Origin: Streptococcus cristatus
GTDB taxonomy: Bacteria; Bacillota; Bacilli; Lactobacillales; Streptococcaceae
Reading direction: 5' to 3'
NCBI RefSeq assembly: GCF_001578775.1
Contig: NZ_KQ969062.1
Location: forward strand, 1,525,594 to 1,589,593
DNA length: 64,000 nt
The position numbers and the translations under genes are program-made. This document shows, one piece after another, positions 10,401 through 18,253 of the stretch; within the stretch, counting starts at the first letter, position 1; each line of letters opens with the position of its first letter. The notes under the pieces are model-generated. The model saw nothing but the letters and a program-made list of their open reading frames with translations, was not told the origin of the DNA and did no database searches.

Positions 10401-10976
10401 GACAACGACACCGCCAACACCTTTGGATGCTAATTGGCGATAGTCTGCTACGCTGATATGGCCGTTATGACTACTCACATCCACAAAGGTAGAGCCCTTG
10501 ATTTCTGCTTGTGAATTGCCACGCGTTGTTTGTCCAGATGAAGAAGCCGCATTATAAAAAGAAGTGTTTCCTTTTTTAGATACAGGACTGGCGCTGATCG
10601 CTGGGGAAGTCTGCTCAGCCTTTACTGGATTCTGAATCGCTTCAGAAGCAGCTGCCTTTGCTTGTTCACTCGCTTTATTTTCTGGAACATTCTCCTTGAC
10701 CAGACTAGCAGCTGCTGCCAGATTTTCTGGTGCCTTGTATACTGGACTAGCTTCAGCTTTTGCGACCGAGCTTTCTTGTTTGACTTGACGGTCAGTAGAT
10801 ACCGCTTCTGGTAAGGCTACCTGCTGAGGTTGATGATCCTTTTCTACTTGAAGTTCTGCCTTAGCTACTTCAGGGGCTGTGGTTGTCGGCGTATTTTCTT
10901 CTGCCTGTACTACGTTAGCCGTTGCTGCTAGCAATATAGCTGTACTGGCTAAATAGATAAGTTCCTTTGATTTCAC
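7461..10976 (-). CDS. secreted GH25 muramidase / CHAP lysin with six Bsp-like repeats
   Basis: A 1171-residue exported cell-wall hydrolase. In order: signal peptide (MKSKELIYLASTAILLAAT, cleavage near VQA-EE), a roughly 130-residue Ala/Lys/Glu-rich linker, a GH25 lysozyme domain (about 160-375; FVDVSSHNGH and VNDMEDP hold the acidic residues), six repeats of about 100 residues of the GBS Bsp-like type (about 380-1000; each with TGTFDVxVS, LPTWS and GQDDI), and a C-terminal CHAP domain (DDWCDIFTT with the Cys, WADHIGIVE with the His). It should cut both glycan and peptide bonds. There is no LPXTG or choline-binding repeat, so the Bsp repeats probably hold it to the wall. Start is GTG behind GGAG. 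Similar proteins act as major autolysins in S. gordonii and S. mutans. Confidence 0.88.
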   Translation of the reverse strand: MKSKELIYLASTAILLAATANVVQAEENTPTTTAPEVAKAELQVEKDHQPQQVALPEAVSTDRQVKQESSVAKAEASPVYKAPENLAAAASLVKENVPENKASEQAKAAASEAIQNPVKAEQTSPAISASPVSKKGNTSFYNAASSSGQTTRGNSQAEIKGSTFVDVSSHNGHISVADYRQLASKGVGGVVVKLTEGTHYTNPYAESQVRNAQAAGLQVSTYAFSHYTNDAEARAEARYYAAFANKLSLPKNTVMVNDMEDPKMQSGINQHTQAWADEMRKQGYANLMYYTSASWVDQNNLRHKGSINTSLFGLDNFWIAQYPAPKLSANDAKNLKYNSRAGAWQFTSQAQLLSGKHVFDQSIDYSGRFTARATLVKQPLTGKISIQNNNPKTGTFDVVVSEVSAPHGVQEVKLPTWSSERGQDDIVWYTATKQANGTYKLTVNAANHKGSTGEYNVHLYYVQGDGKLVGVGGTTTKVSLASAAKPEGKLTIANNNPKTGTFDVIVSEVSSPQGVREVLLPTWSNENGQDDIIWHKAQKQSDGTYKFTVRASEHKNSVGDYSVHLYYIQNDGKLVGVGGTTTKVSVAKPEGKLTIANNNPKTGTFDVIVSEVSSLQGVREVLLPTWSNEQGQDDIIWHKAQKQSDGTYKFTVRASEHKNSVGDYSVHLYYIQNDGKLVGVGGTTTKVSVAKPEGKLTIANNNPKTGTFDVIVSEVSSPQGVREVLLPTWSNEQGQDDIIWHKAQKQSDGTYKFTVRASEHKNSVGDYSVHLYYIQNDGKLVGVGGTTTKVSLASAAKPEGKLTIANNNPKTGTFDVIVSDVSSPQGVREVLLPTWSNENGQDDIIWHKAQKQSDGTYKFTVRASEHKNSVGDYSVHLYYIQNDGKMVGVGGTTTKVSIATVEKPQGKISIQNKNNETGEFDIVVSGVVAPEGVKTVYLPTWSSQNGQDDIQWYTAERQADGTYRKHVYARDHKNSQGEYNVHLYYLNNRNQLQGAGGEKTTVSIKHPQASSSQRDRVLAAAAAMVGVKGGSAEHHRLVNDYNSVRPLPVGYAVKNSDDWCDIFTTVIFQREGLSDLIGRECGVERHIHIFKRLGIWNEDGNSTPKAGDIITFNWDQNSQQNDGWADHIGIVEKVENGIIHTIEGNSNDEVKRNTYRIGHGNIRGFASPRYR
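8270..9530 (-). repeat. near-identical tandem DNA repeats inside the lysin gene
   Basis: Four adjacent units of about 309-318 bases (encoding the PEGKLTIANNNPKTG...GTTTKVS module) are almost identical in DNA, differing only in scattered bases and in a short SLASAA linker. The outer two repeats of the gene are clearly diverged. This suggests recent unit duplication or gene conversion. Confidence 0.85.
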
Positions 10977-10994
10977 CTTTTATCTCCAAACTTT

Positions 10995-11027
10995 TAAAAA
11001 GCTTGCCACCTTTAAGGCAACAAGCCA
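10995..11027 (-). terminator. terminator after tpiA
   Basis: Minus strand: GCTTGTTGCC, loop, GGTGGCAAGC followed by TTTTT. It ends tpiA just before the lysin start; no clear lysin promoter is visible in the 64-base gap, so partial read-through may feed the lysin gene. Confidence 0.6.
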
Positions 11028-11040
11028 TTTATTGTTATTC

Positions 11041-11799
11041 TTATTTCACAAAATCAAGAAGAGCTAGGAAGCTTTCAGCTTCAAGTGACGCTCCACCAAC
11101 AAGAGCTCCATCCACATCCGGACAAGCCATGTATTCTGCAACATTTTCAGGTTTAACTGAACCACCGTATTGAACGCGAACTTTATCAGCAACTTCTTGA
11201 CCAAAGTCAGCAGCTACAACGTCACGAACAACTTTACACATTTTTTGTGCGTCGTCTTGTGAAGCTGATTTACCAGTACCGATAGCCCAGATTGGCTCGT
11301 AAGCGATAACTGATGCAGCAACTTGTTCAGCTGTCAATCCAGCCAAAGCAGCAGATACTTGAGCACCTACAAATTCAGCAGCTTTACCAGCTTCGTAAGT
11401 TTCAAGTGACTCACCACAACAGATGATTGGAAGCATACCGTTTGCAAAGATTGCTTTTGCTTTTTTGTTGATATCTTCGTCAGTTTCATGGAAGTAGTCA
11501 CGTCGTTCTGAGTGACCGATAACAACGTAGTCAGTACCGATTTCTTTCAAAACTTGTGGGCTAGTTTCACCAGTGAAAGCACCTGCATTTTCAAAGTAGC
11601 AGTTTTGAGCAGCAACTTTAAGGTTTGAACCTTTAGCAGCAGCAAGAACAGTTGTCAAATCAACTGCAGGAGCTGCGATACCTGCTTCAACAAGATCTGA
11701 TGAAGGAAGTTTCGATGCTACGGCTTCAACGAATGCTTTTGCTTCTTCTGGATTTTTGTTCATTTTCCAGTTACCGGCAATAAATGGTTTACGTGACAT
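11041..11799 (-). CDS. tpiA: triosephosphate isomerase
   Basis: A 252-residue glycolytic enzyme interconverting dihydroxyacetone phosphate and glyceraldehyde 3-phosphate. Visible motifs: N-terminal AGNWKMNK, catalytic His in VIGHSERR, catalytic Glu in [11 protein letters not shown], and phosphate-binding YGGSV. Full length and single-gene. It has strongly biased codon use, as expected for a highly expressed gene, and its own upstream promoter region (TATAAT near 11835-11840 on the minus strand). Confidence 0.98.
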   Translation of the reverse strand: MSRKPFIAGNWKMNKNPEEAKAFVEAVASKLPSSDLVEAGIAAPAVDLTTVLAAAKGSNLKVAAQNCYFENAGAFTGETSPQVLKEIGTDYVVIGHSERRDYFHETDEDINKKAKAIFANGMLPIICCGESLETYEAGKAAEFVGAQVSAALAGLTAEQVAASVIAYEPIWAIGTGKSASQDDAQKMCKVVRDVVAADFGQEVADKVRVQYGGSVKPENVAEYMACPDVDGALVGGASLEAESFLALLDFVK

Positions 11800-11865
11800 T
11801 TCACATACCTCTTCTATTTTTATTTATATGGGCTATTATATCATAAGTAAGCAAATTAATAAAGG

Positions 11866-11931
11866 TTATCCACAATTTTTCATCAAATCGTAATGTTTCT
11901 GCGAGTTATCCACAGTTTTGGCTGTGAATAA
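11866..11931. promoter_or_regulatory. cluster of three DnaA-box-like sequences upstream of tpiA
   Basis: Two perfect TTATCCACA boxes (11866-11874 and 11906-11914, plus strand) and a variant TTATTCACA on the minus strand (11923-11931) lie within 66 bases, between tpiA and the HAD gene. TTATCCACA is the established DnaA-box consensus. Their role here is not known. Confidence 0.7.
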
Positions 11932-11957
11932 ACCATTCAAAGACCTCGTAGCATCCT

Positions 11958-12719
11958 TTACTTCCTATTTTCCAGCAGTTCTTCTACATCCGTAATGACT
12001 CTAGCCTGCATTTTATTAAGCTTGTTTACCTCTGCAGCTGAGTATGGGAAAGTGTTCAGCAAAACGCCATCAATCCCAACAGCTTCAGCAATAGCCATAT
12101 CTGTAGAAAAATCATTGCCAACCATCACCGTGTCTTCTGGATTGAACTGATTCTCCTCCAGTACGAGCTCTAACCATTCTGCTTGTGGTTTTTTGATCTG
12201 GTAATCAGAAGAAATATAAACTTTGTCCAGATAGGGGGCACAACCCGTCAATTCAATTTCTGGCATTGTAAAAGCCTTTTGAGCATTAGAGAGCAAGATA
12301 ACATCGCCGCCCTGGTCCTTAATGGCCTTTAAAACTTTTAGGGTATTTGGATAGGCATGGAGCTGACGACGGGACAAACTCCGAAACATTACGGCCAGCT
12401 GCTCTCCCCAAGCCTGCAAGTCAGGAAGCGGAGTCTGGCTTTCATGTTTAGTTGGAGCTTCCTGCAAAAGCTGAATGAAAACCGCCACCAAATCAACCTC
12501 TGGATAGGCAACGCTTTTCTCTTGAGCTATCTTGTTTTCCTGCTCTACTACCAATTGTCCATATTTCTTTTTCAAGTCTTCTGGCTGATAATCTACTCCA
12601 TAAGCTGCATAGATATGGGAAAGATACAACCATAAAGTCGGATCATCTTCGTCAGTCCGAATATCTACTAGTGTTCCGTAAAAGTCAAAAATATAATGTT
12701 TATATTCTAACTTGTGCAT
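11958..12719 (-). CDS. HAD-superfamily IA hydrolase
   Basis: A 253-residue HAD phosphatase starting MHKLEYKHYIFDFYGTLVDI, with nucleophile Asp in DFYGT, motif II LLSNAQ, motif III KKP and motif IV GNDFSTD. The family dephosphorylates small metabolites (nucleotides, glycolate phosphate or damaged products); the substrate is unknown. The start at 12719 is preferred over longer frames because it follows GAAAGGGGCG and matches the family N-terminus. It overlaps the last 20 bases of the thioesterase gene, so the two are translated from one mRNA. Confidence 0.85.
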   Translation of the reverse strand: MHKLEYKHYIFDFYGTLVDIRTDEDDPTLWLYLSHIYAAYGVDYQPEDLKKKYGQLVVEQENKIAQEKSVAYPEVDLVAVFIQLLQEAPTKHESQTPLPDLQAWGEQLAVMFRSLSRRQLHAYPNTLKVLKAIKDQGGDVILLSNAQKAFTMPEIELTGCAPYLDKVYISSDYQIKKPQAEWLELVLEENQFNPEDTVMVGNDFSTDMAIAEAVGIDGVLLNTFPYSAAEVNKLNKMQARVITDVEELLENRK

Positions 12720-13104
12720 TTTCGCCCCTTTCGCCAGTGACAAACATGGTAAAGGTCCCCTTGCAGACATTCTTCCCATCTTGATTGACAATATCCACAT
12801 CCACCACTCTAGTCGTCCGGCCGGCATGGATACAGTTCCCCTCAATGCTCAGAGTATCGCCTAGTTTAGCCGCTTTTAGATAATTGATAGAAGATTGCAA
12901 GGTCACAGCGTCAGCTCCTTGTGAAATGACAACCAAACCACTTATCTGATCGCACAAGGTGAACAAGTAGCCTCCATGTGCATTACCATAATAGTTTAGA
13001 GAAGAGGGGACGACCTCTGTGGTTACTAAAACATGGCCATCTTTGGCCTCCTCAATTTTATAGTTTTCAAATGCTGAAATCGCATCAAAATGAAAATCTT
13101 TCAT
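12700..13104 (-). CDS. PaaI-type hotdog-fold thioesterase
   Basis: A 134-residue single hotdog-domain protein. NAHGGYLFTLCDQISG is the typical PaaI/4HBT helix with the catalytic acidic residue nearby, and AGRTTRVVDVDI is the usual CoA-binding strand. It is expected to hydrolyse acyl-CoA thioesters in the cytosol. Preceded by a GGAG ribosome binding site. Upstream of and overlapping the HAD hydrolase. Confidence 0.85.
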   Translation of the reverse strand: MKDFHFDAISAFENYKIEEAKDGHVLVTTEVVPSSLNYYGNAHGGYLFTLCDQISGLVVISQGADAVTLQSSINYLKAAKLGDTLSIEGNCIHAGRTTRVVDVDIVNQDGKNVCKGTFTMFVTGERGENAQVRI

Positions 13105-13359
13105 TCCTCACTCCATTAATTTTGCTTATACTTCATCATACTACTTTTACTAGCAAGGAGCAATGATTATATGCACATTCCAATGGAAAAAATTTTTCTA
13201 CCAGCTATTCAAATCCCCAGTACTCCTGATCTATCAGCCAATTGGACTAGTAGCTTGGAAATAAAGTTCTAAGCCAAATTAGGCTAGTAATGAATTTAAA
13301 AATTCTCAGCTGAAGATTTGCAAGCCAAAACATTAAACTAGGTTGGAAATCACTCCAAC
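13105..13359. other. intergenic region with a doubtful 33-codon ORF
   Basis: Holds the thioesterase promoter on the minus strand and, on the plus strand, a possible small ORF at 13171-13272 (MHIPMEKIFLPAIQ..., 33 residues) with AAGGAG 10 bases upstream. No homology is recognised and no promoter is clear, so it may be chance. Confidence 0.3.
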
Positions 13360-13364
13360 CTAGT
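13335..13364 (-). terminator. terminator of the MFS transporter gene
   Basis: ACTAGGTTGGA, a six-base loop, TCCAACCTAGT; on the minus strand it is followed by TTTAATGTTTT. One arm includes the TAG stop codon of the transporter. Confidence 0.75.
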
Positions 13365-14541
13365 CTCTTTGTATTCTCTTTTGATAAAGATAGGAAATCA
13401 AAGCCAGTCCTATTACCCCCAGACCAATCAGAAGAAAGGAAAGGGTGCGGACACTTGGCAGAAGCGTCATCAGAAAAGTCGCAGGAGGCATAAAAAGAAT
13501 TGCCAGCGTGTAGATCGTTGAGAAAACGCGGCCTAGATACTGCTTGTCCACCTTGGTCTGAACCTGACTGAAGAAATGAATGTTGAATACAGTCATAAAG
13601 AGCTCGCAGATTAGATTACCAGAATAGGAGAAATATGGATGAACTGGTAGCAAGGTAGAGATGCCCACGACTGCGACTCCAACACCGGTCAATAGCAGGG
13701 CTACAAGTAAATTTCCCATACTGGCCTTAACCTTGCTAGCTAGAATGGCTCCGATGATTGAGCCTATCGCACCCAAACTCAGAATGGTTGCATAAGAGCC
13801 AGTCTTGCCGTAAAGCTGATTGGTAAAAGGCAATAGATAATTAAAGGCCGCAAAGAAAAAATTGACTGCAGAAGCTACTAAAAGCAGAAAGAAAATCTCT
13901 TTTTGCTGACGGATATAAACTAAACCTTCCTTGATATCTCTCAGGATATTGCCAAGATTGATGGGAGACTGCTGCTTGATTGGCTCATGATTAGGCAGAA
14001 AGTAAACCAAGGCAAAGGCCAGAAAGAAGCTCAGGGCATCCAGCTGAAGGGTCACGCGCAGATTTGCATACTGCATCACGATAAAAGACAAAACTGGAGC
14101 TGAGACACTGATGACCTGCAAGGCCAGTTCCAGATGAGAATTGTAGGCCACGATGTCTTCCTTATCCACAATTTCGGTAATATAAGACTTATTAGCTGGC
14201 CGAGAAAAGGCAAAAGCTATAGCCTGAACCACATTGGCAAAAATCAGCGCTCCAATCATGAGCTGGTCATTTGAAATAAAAGAAATCAGCAGACAAAGAC
14301 CAGCACAAATCAAATCTGTTACCATCAAAACCTTACGTCTGGAAAAGCGATCCGTAATGGCCCCACCCAAAGGATTGAATAAGATAGAAGTGATTAGCTC
14401 CGATATCTGATAAATGCCCAAGACCGTCTGTCCCAGAGCTCCCAAAGAAGCAAGCCAGATGCTATTCCCATAATCATAGAGCATATTCCCAATTTTATTA
14501 ATAGCAGCCCGTGTAATCAGCTGTGCTGCCTGTCGATTCAT
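13360..14541 (-). CDS. MFS efflux-type transporter
   Basis: A 393-residue polytopic protein of the major facilitator superfamily with about 12 hydrophobic segments. Visible features are NPLGGAITDRFSRRKVLMVTD (loop 2-3 signature, Asp-Arg-x-x-Arg-Arg type) and a second half starting near NLLVALLLTGVG. It resembles macrolide/MFS_3 type exporters, but the substrate cannot be read. The start at 14541 follows GGAGG, better than the in-frame codon at 14559. It is 60 bases behind an Rgg regulator on the same strand, which probably controls it. Confidence 0.85.
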   Translation of the reverse strand: MNRQAAQLITRAAINKIGNMLYDYGNSIWLASLGALGQTVLGIYQISELITSILFNPLGGAITDRFSRRKVLMVTDLICAGLCLLISFISNDQLMIGALIFANVVQAIAFAFSRPANKSYITEIVDKEDIVAYNSHLELALQVISVSAPVLSFIVMQYANLRVTLQLDALSFFLAFALVYFLPNHEPIKQQSPINLGNILRDIKEGLVYIRQQKEIFFLLLVASAVNFFFAAFNYLLPFTNQLYGKTGSYATILSLGAIGSIIGAILASKVKASMGNLLVALLLTGVGVAVVGISTLLPVHPYFSYSGNLICELFMTVFNIHFFSQVQTKVDKQYLGRVFSTIYTLAILFMPPATFLMTLLPSVRTLSFLLIGLGVIGLALISYLYQKRIQRD

Positions 14542-14601
14542 AAAAATACCTCCTTCCATTTCTGAAATTATTGTAACAGGAATAGAGGGAGGTTCTTTAT
14601 T

Positions 14602-14619
14602 TTTCCCATATTTGGGAAA
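14602..14619. promoter_or_regulatory. inverted repeat between rgg and the MFS gene
   Basis: TTTCCCA-tatt-TGGGAAA directly after the rgg stop codon. It lacks a proper T run on the minus strand, so it fits a regulator operator better than a terminator. Confidence 0.45.
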
Positions 14620-15483
14620 TTAGACTTTTACAAACTTATCGAAATGCTCTTGATAATAGGCGACCTGCTCAGGTAAATTCAGCACTTCAAAGATGTGCAT
14701 GGCTTCCTGCATTTGCGTGATTCCCTGCTTCTTCTGCTCCTTCTGATAAGCCGCAAAACCTTTGAGATAGAGGAACACATTGCGTTCATAGAGTTTGATG
14801 CCCTTGCCAATGATTTTCTCTACGTAAGTCTCAAAATAACTAGCCTTATCAAAAGAACGACTTTCCAAACAATGCTGGTAGCAATTGAGCGCTATAATCA
14901 AGACTAATTTCTTATGGCGACCAATTTCTTTGTAGTAGTCTTCCCGCTCCATAACTTCCTTGCCCAGACGGTAGACATAGTCCACATCATAGAAGCTGTA
15001 GAGATTGCCAAAGAGAATCAGCTCATACATGGTCCAGTCTTCCACTTGGAAAAGATAATCAGCCACCTTATCTAAATCCTCTTGCCTCATGCGAAACTGA
15101 CTGTCTCGCTGACAAATCAAGCCCTGCATCAAAATCCAATTCAGCTCATAGTAAAGAGGCGCACTGCTGGCCTTGGCCTTTTCCAACTGCTCCGCTTGCA
15201 AGTCCTGAAATCCCTTGATGTCATTTGAGTAGTAAAGAGGGATAATCTTACCCATCATGGCCACGTGTTCATGTTGCTGGAAATTCCGTGCCTTGTCCAT
15301 AAAATTTTCAAGAGTCACATGAATATTATCCAAGAGATCTAAAAATTTCGAGAGGGTCATGTCCGACTCACCCAGCTCAAAACGAGACAGCTGAGAAGTC
15401 GAGCAAACCTGACCCGCCGCTTCCTTCAATGAATAATGCCCATTTAAACGAAAATCGCGAAAAACTTTGCCTAAATATTCCAT
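14620..15483 (-). CDS. Rgg/GadR/MutR family transcriptional regulator
   Basis: A 287-residue regulator. The N-terminal helix-turn-helix (YSLKEAAGQVCSTSQLSRFE, about residues 17-36) is of the XRE type with the STSQLSRFE recognition helix typical of Rgg proteins; the rest is the all-helical C-terminal ligand/peptide-binding domain. Many Rggs respond to short hydrophobic peptides, but no peptide gene is obvious next to it. The downstream MFS transporter is the likely target. Ribosome binding site is weak (AAGGAATTG far upstream). Confidence 0.88.
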   Translation of the reverse strand: MEYLGKVFRDFRLNGHYSLKEAAGQVCSTSQLSRFELGESDMTLSKFLDLLDNIHVTLENFMDKARNFQQHEHVAMMGKIIPLYYSNDIKGFQDLQAEQLEKAKASSAPLYYELNWILMQGLICQRDSQFRMRQEDLDKVADYLFQVEDWTMYELILFGNLYSFYDVDYVYRLGKEVMEREDYYKEIGRHKKLVLIIALNCYQHCLESRSFDKASYFETYVEKIIGKGIKLYERNVFLYLKGFAAYQKEQKKQGITQMQEAMHIFEVLNLPEQVAYYQEHFDKFVKV

Positions 15484-15836
15484 TTATTTACCACTTCAAT
15501 TCCTTTAATTGCTGTTTCACTTCCCTAGTCGCTCTTTCAAAATTACCTTCACCGCCCCTTGTTCGGATTCTACTTTCGGACGAGCCTCATTTCGTCAAAA
15601 TCTTCTCGGCCGAAAATCTGACAGAGTCACTTTGCTCCAAAATAGCTTTTCAGAAAATCTGACGGAGTGACTTGTCTTTAAAAGAACTTAGATTACATGA
15701 AGAATAGTTTATTTTTCTCGAAAAAATCTCAGAAGACATGTAAAAGTTCGTTTTTTACTCTTTTTTGGCTTATTTCACATGTGAATTAAGCATTCTAAGC
15801 TCTGGGGAGCTCATTTCTCACAGAAACTGCATACTC
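15484..15836. other. 353-base intergenic region
   Basis: No gene is seen. It contains the 13-base palindrome TCAGAAAATCTGA at 15650-15662 and a diverged copy near 15611-15623, each followed by a GAGTCAC/GAGTGAC-like sequence; the same palindrome recurs at 28486-28663. An rgg promoter cannot be clearly placed. Confidence 0.5.
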
Positions 15837-17732
15837 CTACACCTTCTCCGCCAGTTCTTCCCATTCTAACATGGCTTCTTCTTGGGCAGCGGTCAGCTGG
15901 TCGATTTGCTGCTGGCTCTCCATGAGTTCGCTGGCGTCGTTGGTAGCCTGCATGGCTTCCTGAAGCTGACTGATCTGCCTGTCCAAGTCCTCAATTTGCG
16001 CTTCCAATTGCTCTAGGCGGCGGGCCAGCCGGCGCTGTTCTTTCTGGTTTTCCTTTTGAAGTTGATAGTCATTGGCAGGGGCAGGTTTGTCAGGACTAGC
16101 CTGCTCTGACTCCTCACGCAAAGCTTCCTGCTCTGCCTTTTTCTCCAGATAGTAGTCATAATCACCCAGATAAAGGGTGGAGCCTGTCTCAGAGAGCTCG
16201 ATGATCTGGGTGGCTACACGATTGATAAAGTAGCGGTCATGGCTGACAAAGAGCAGGGTGCCGTCAAAGTCAATCAGGGCATTTTCAAGCACTTCCTTGC
16301 TGTCAATGTCCAGGTGGTTGGTCGGCTCGTCCAGGATGAGGAAGTTGTTGTTTTCCATAGACAGCTTGGCTAAGAGCAGCCGCGCCCGCTCTCCACCCGA
16401 CAGCATGCCGACCGACTTCTTGACATCGTCACCTGAAAAGAGAAAGGCTCCCAAGCGATTGCGAATCTCGACCTCCGGCGTTAGCTTGAAGTCATTCCAC
16501 AGCTCATCGAGAACTGTATTGCTGGCAGTCAGTTTGCTCTGGGTCTGGTCATAGTAGCCCACTTCCACATTAGCTCCCAGCTGCTCCTTGCCTCTGATGA
16601 AGGACACTTGACCGATTAGTGATTTAATCAAGGTCGTCTTTCCAATCCCATTTGGCCCGACAATAGCTACCGCATTAAACTTGCGAATGTCAAGGTTAAT
16701 CGGCTCCGACAGGACTTCCTCGCCGTAGCCAATAGCTGCATCTTCCAAGGTCAGCACAACATTTCCAGAAACCTTATCGGATTTGAAGGTCATATTAGCC
16801 GAGCGGCTATCTGTCTCCGGTCTGTCCAAACGCTCCATCTTTTCCAGCTGCTTGCGACGGGACTGAGCCCTCTTGGTAGTGGAGGCTCGAACCAGATTGC
16901 GATTGACAAAGTCCTCCAGCGCAGCGATTTCTTTCTGTTGCTTTTCATAGTTCTTGGCTTCAGTGGCCAGCTTCTGCTCCTTTTGGACCACAAAGCTAGA
17001 GTAATTGCCCACATAGCGATCCAAGGAATGCTTGGTCAAGTCCAGCGTGATGGTTGCAACCTTGTCTAGGAAATAGCGGTCGTGGCTGACGATAATCAGG
17101 GCACCGCTGTAGTTGACTAAGTAAGTCTCCAGCCAGGCAATGGTCTCGATATCCAAATGGTTGGTCGGCTCGTCCAGTACCAGCAGCTCTGGCTTTTCCA
17201 AAAGCATCTTAGCCAGCGCCAGACGGGTATTCTGCCCGCCCGACAACTCAGAAATCTTCATCTGCCACATGGACTGGTCAAACTTGAAGCCATTCAAAAT
17301 CGCTCGAATATCGGCCTCGTAGGTAAACCCACCTTTCTGGCGAAAGTCCTCTGACAGCTGGTCATACTGAGTCATGAGAGCACTCAGTTCTTCCCCAGAC
17401 AATTCTCCCATTTGCAGCTCCATCTGCCGCAAGCGCTTCTCTTGCTGGCGCAGACTATCAAAGACCAGCAGCATCTCGTCGTAGATAGTATTCTCCGACT
17501 CAAAGCGGCTGTCCTGAGCCAGATAGGACAGGGACAAGTCTCGTTTTTTATTGATCTGACCAAACGTCGGCTCTTCCTCGCCCACTAAAATCTTGAGCAG
17601 GGTTGACTTCCCAGCTCCGTTTTTACCGACCAGAGCAATCCGGTCACTCTCATCCACCTGCAGGCTGATATTATCAAAAAGAAGCTCCCCTGCAAAAGAG
17701 CGTTCAATTTTGCTTGCTTGTAAAATAATCAT
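15837..17732 (-). CDS. ABC-F family ATPase (ribosome-associated)
   Basis: A 631-residue soluble protein with two ABC ATPase domains and no membrane segment. Domain 1: Walker A GKNGAGKS near residue 36, signature LSGGQNTRLALAKMLL, Walker B LLVLDEPTNHLD. Domain 2: GPNGIGKTTL, LSGGERARLLLAKLS, FLILDEPTNHLD. A basic linker lies between them and a coiled coil of about 80 residues ends the protein (QRRLARRLEQLEAQIEDLDR). ABC-F proteins act on the ribosome E site; this layout is like Uup/YdiF housekeeping members rather than a proven resistance protein. Start has no ribosome binding site but a promoter ending six bases upstream. Confidence 0.88.
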   Translation of the reverse strand: MIILQASKIERSFAGELLFDNISLQVDESDRIALVGKNGAGKSTLLKILVGEEEPTFGQINKKRDLSLSYLAQDSRFESENTIYDEMLLVFDSLRQQEKRLRQMELQMGELSGEELSALMTQYDQLSEDFRQKGGFTYEADIRAILNGFKFDQSMWQMKISELSGGQNTRLALAKMLLEKPELLVLDEPTNHLDIETIAWLETYLVNYSGALIIVSHDRYFLDKVATITLDLTKHSLDRYVGNYSSFVVQKEQKLATEAKNYEKQQKEIAALEDFVNRNLVRASTTKRAQSRRKQLEKMERLDRPETDSRSANMTFKSDKVSGNVVLTLEDAAIGYGEEVLSEPINLDIRKFNAVAIVGPNGIGKTTLIKSLIGQVSFIRGKEQLGANVEVGYYDQTQSKLTASNTVLDELWNDFKLTPEVEIRNRLGAFLFSGDDVKKSVGMLSGGERARLLLAKLSMENNNFLILDEPTNHLDIDSKEVLENALIDFDGTLLFVSHDRYFINRVATQIIELSETGSTLYLGDYDYYLEKKAEQEALREESEQASPDKPAPANDYQLQKENQKEQRRLARRLEQLEAQIEDLDRQISQLQEAMQATNDASELMESQQQIDQLTAAQEEAMLEWEELAEKV

Positions 17733-17738
17733 AGATTC

Positions 17739-17767
17739 ATTTTACCTTGATTTTGCTGAATTTACAA
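17739..17767 (-). promoter_or_regulatory. ABC-F promoter placed for a leaderless transcript
   Basis: Minus strand: -35 TTGTAA (17762-17767), 17-base spacer, -10 TAAAAT (17739-17744), then exactly six bases to the ATG at 17732. Confidence 0.65.
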
Positions 17768-17802
17768 TCTTTTCTTACAGATTTTCAAAATCAACTTTTT
17801 TC

Positions 17803-17860
17803 TTGACAAGAAAAAAGCAAAGTTGTATATTTAGGTTAGTTAGTTGAGTAACTAACTAAC
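17803..17860 (+). promoter_or_regulatory. promoter and operator of the GntR-ABC operon
   Basis: -35 TTGACA (17803-17808), 17-base spacer, -10 TATATT (17826-17831). It is followed by a perfect inverted repeat, GTTAGTTAGTT-gagt-AACTAACTAAC (17835-17860), covering the expected start site. This is where the GntR/YtrA regulator encoded next is likely to bind and repress its own operon. Confidence 0.85.
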
Positions 17861-17884
17861 AATCCTTTGGCCAAGGAGAACCCA

Positions 17885-18253
17885 ATGAAATTAGATTACA
17901 ATGGTTCTGTTCCGCTGTTTAAACAGATTGCAAACCAATTAGAAAATGAGATTTTCAATGAGACTTTCAAAGAAAATGAGCAGGTTCCTTCGACGACTGA
18001 AATCTCGCAACTCTATCAAATCAACCCTGCAACCGTTCTAAAAGGCATGAATCTTTTGGTTGAACAAAAAATCTTAGAAAAACGCCGCGGTATTGGTATG
18101 TTTGTGACAAGTGGTGCTCTGGCTTTAATTGAAGCCAAGCGGCGCAATGAATTTCTTGCCCAACACGTGGAAAGATTTGTCAAAGAAGCAAAAGCGTTGC
18201 ATATCAGTTACGAAGAGCTCATTGTTCTCATTAAAGGAGGTTATGACAGATGA
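17885..18253 (+). CDS. GntR family (YtrA subfamily) transcriptional regulator
   Basis: A 122-residue protein: winged helix-turn-helix (PLFKQIANQLENEI, QVPSTTEISQLYQINPATV, EKRRGIGMFV) with only a short helical tail, as in the YtrA subfamily that controls ABC transporter operons. The ATG at 17885 follows AAGGAG; a longer in-frame reading from 17867 is less likely. Its last bases overlap the ATP-binding gene (ATGA). It probably represses through the palindrome at 17835-17860 and responds to a cell-envelope or other ligand; the inducer is unknown. Confidence 0.9.
   Translation: MKLDYNGSVPLFKQIANQLENEIFNETFKENEQVPSTTEISQLYQINPATVLKGMNLLVEQKILEKRRGIGMFVTSGALALIEAKRRNEFLAQHVERFVKEAKALHISYEELIVLIKGGYDR

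Noticed and set aside
7461..10976. LPXTG or choline-binding anchor in the lysin
   Set aside because: The C-terminus is a CHAP domain ending in RGFASPRYR; no sorting signal or Trp/Gly repeats are present.
12720..12845. Longer start for the HAD hydrolase
   Set aside because: The extra 42 residues lie inside the thioesterase gene in another frame and do not look like HAD sequence.
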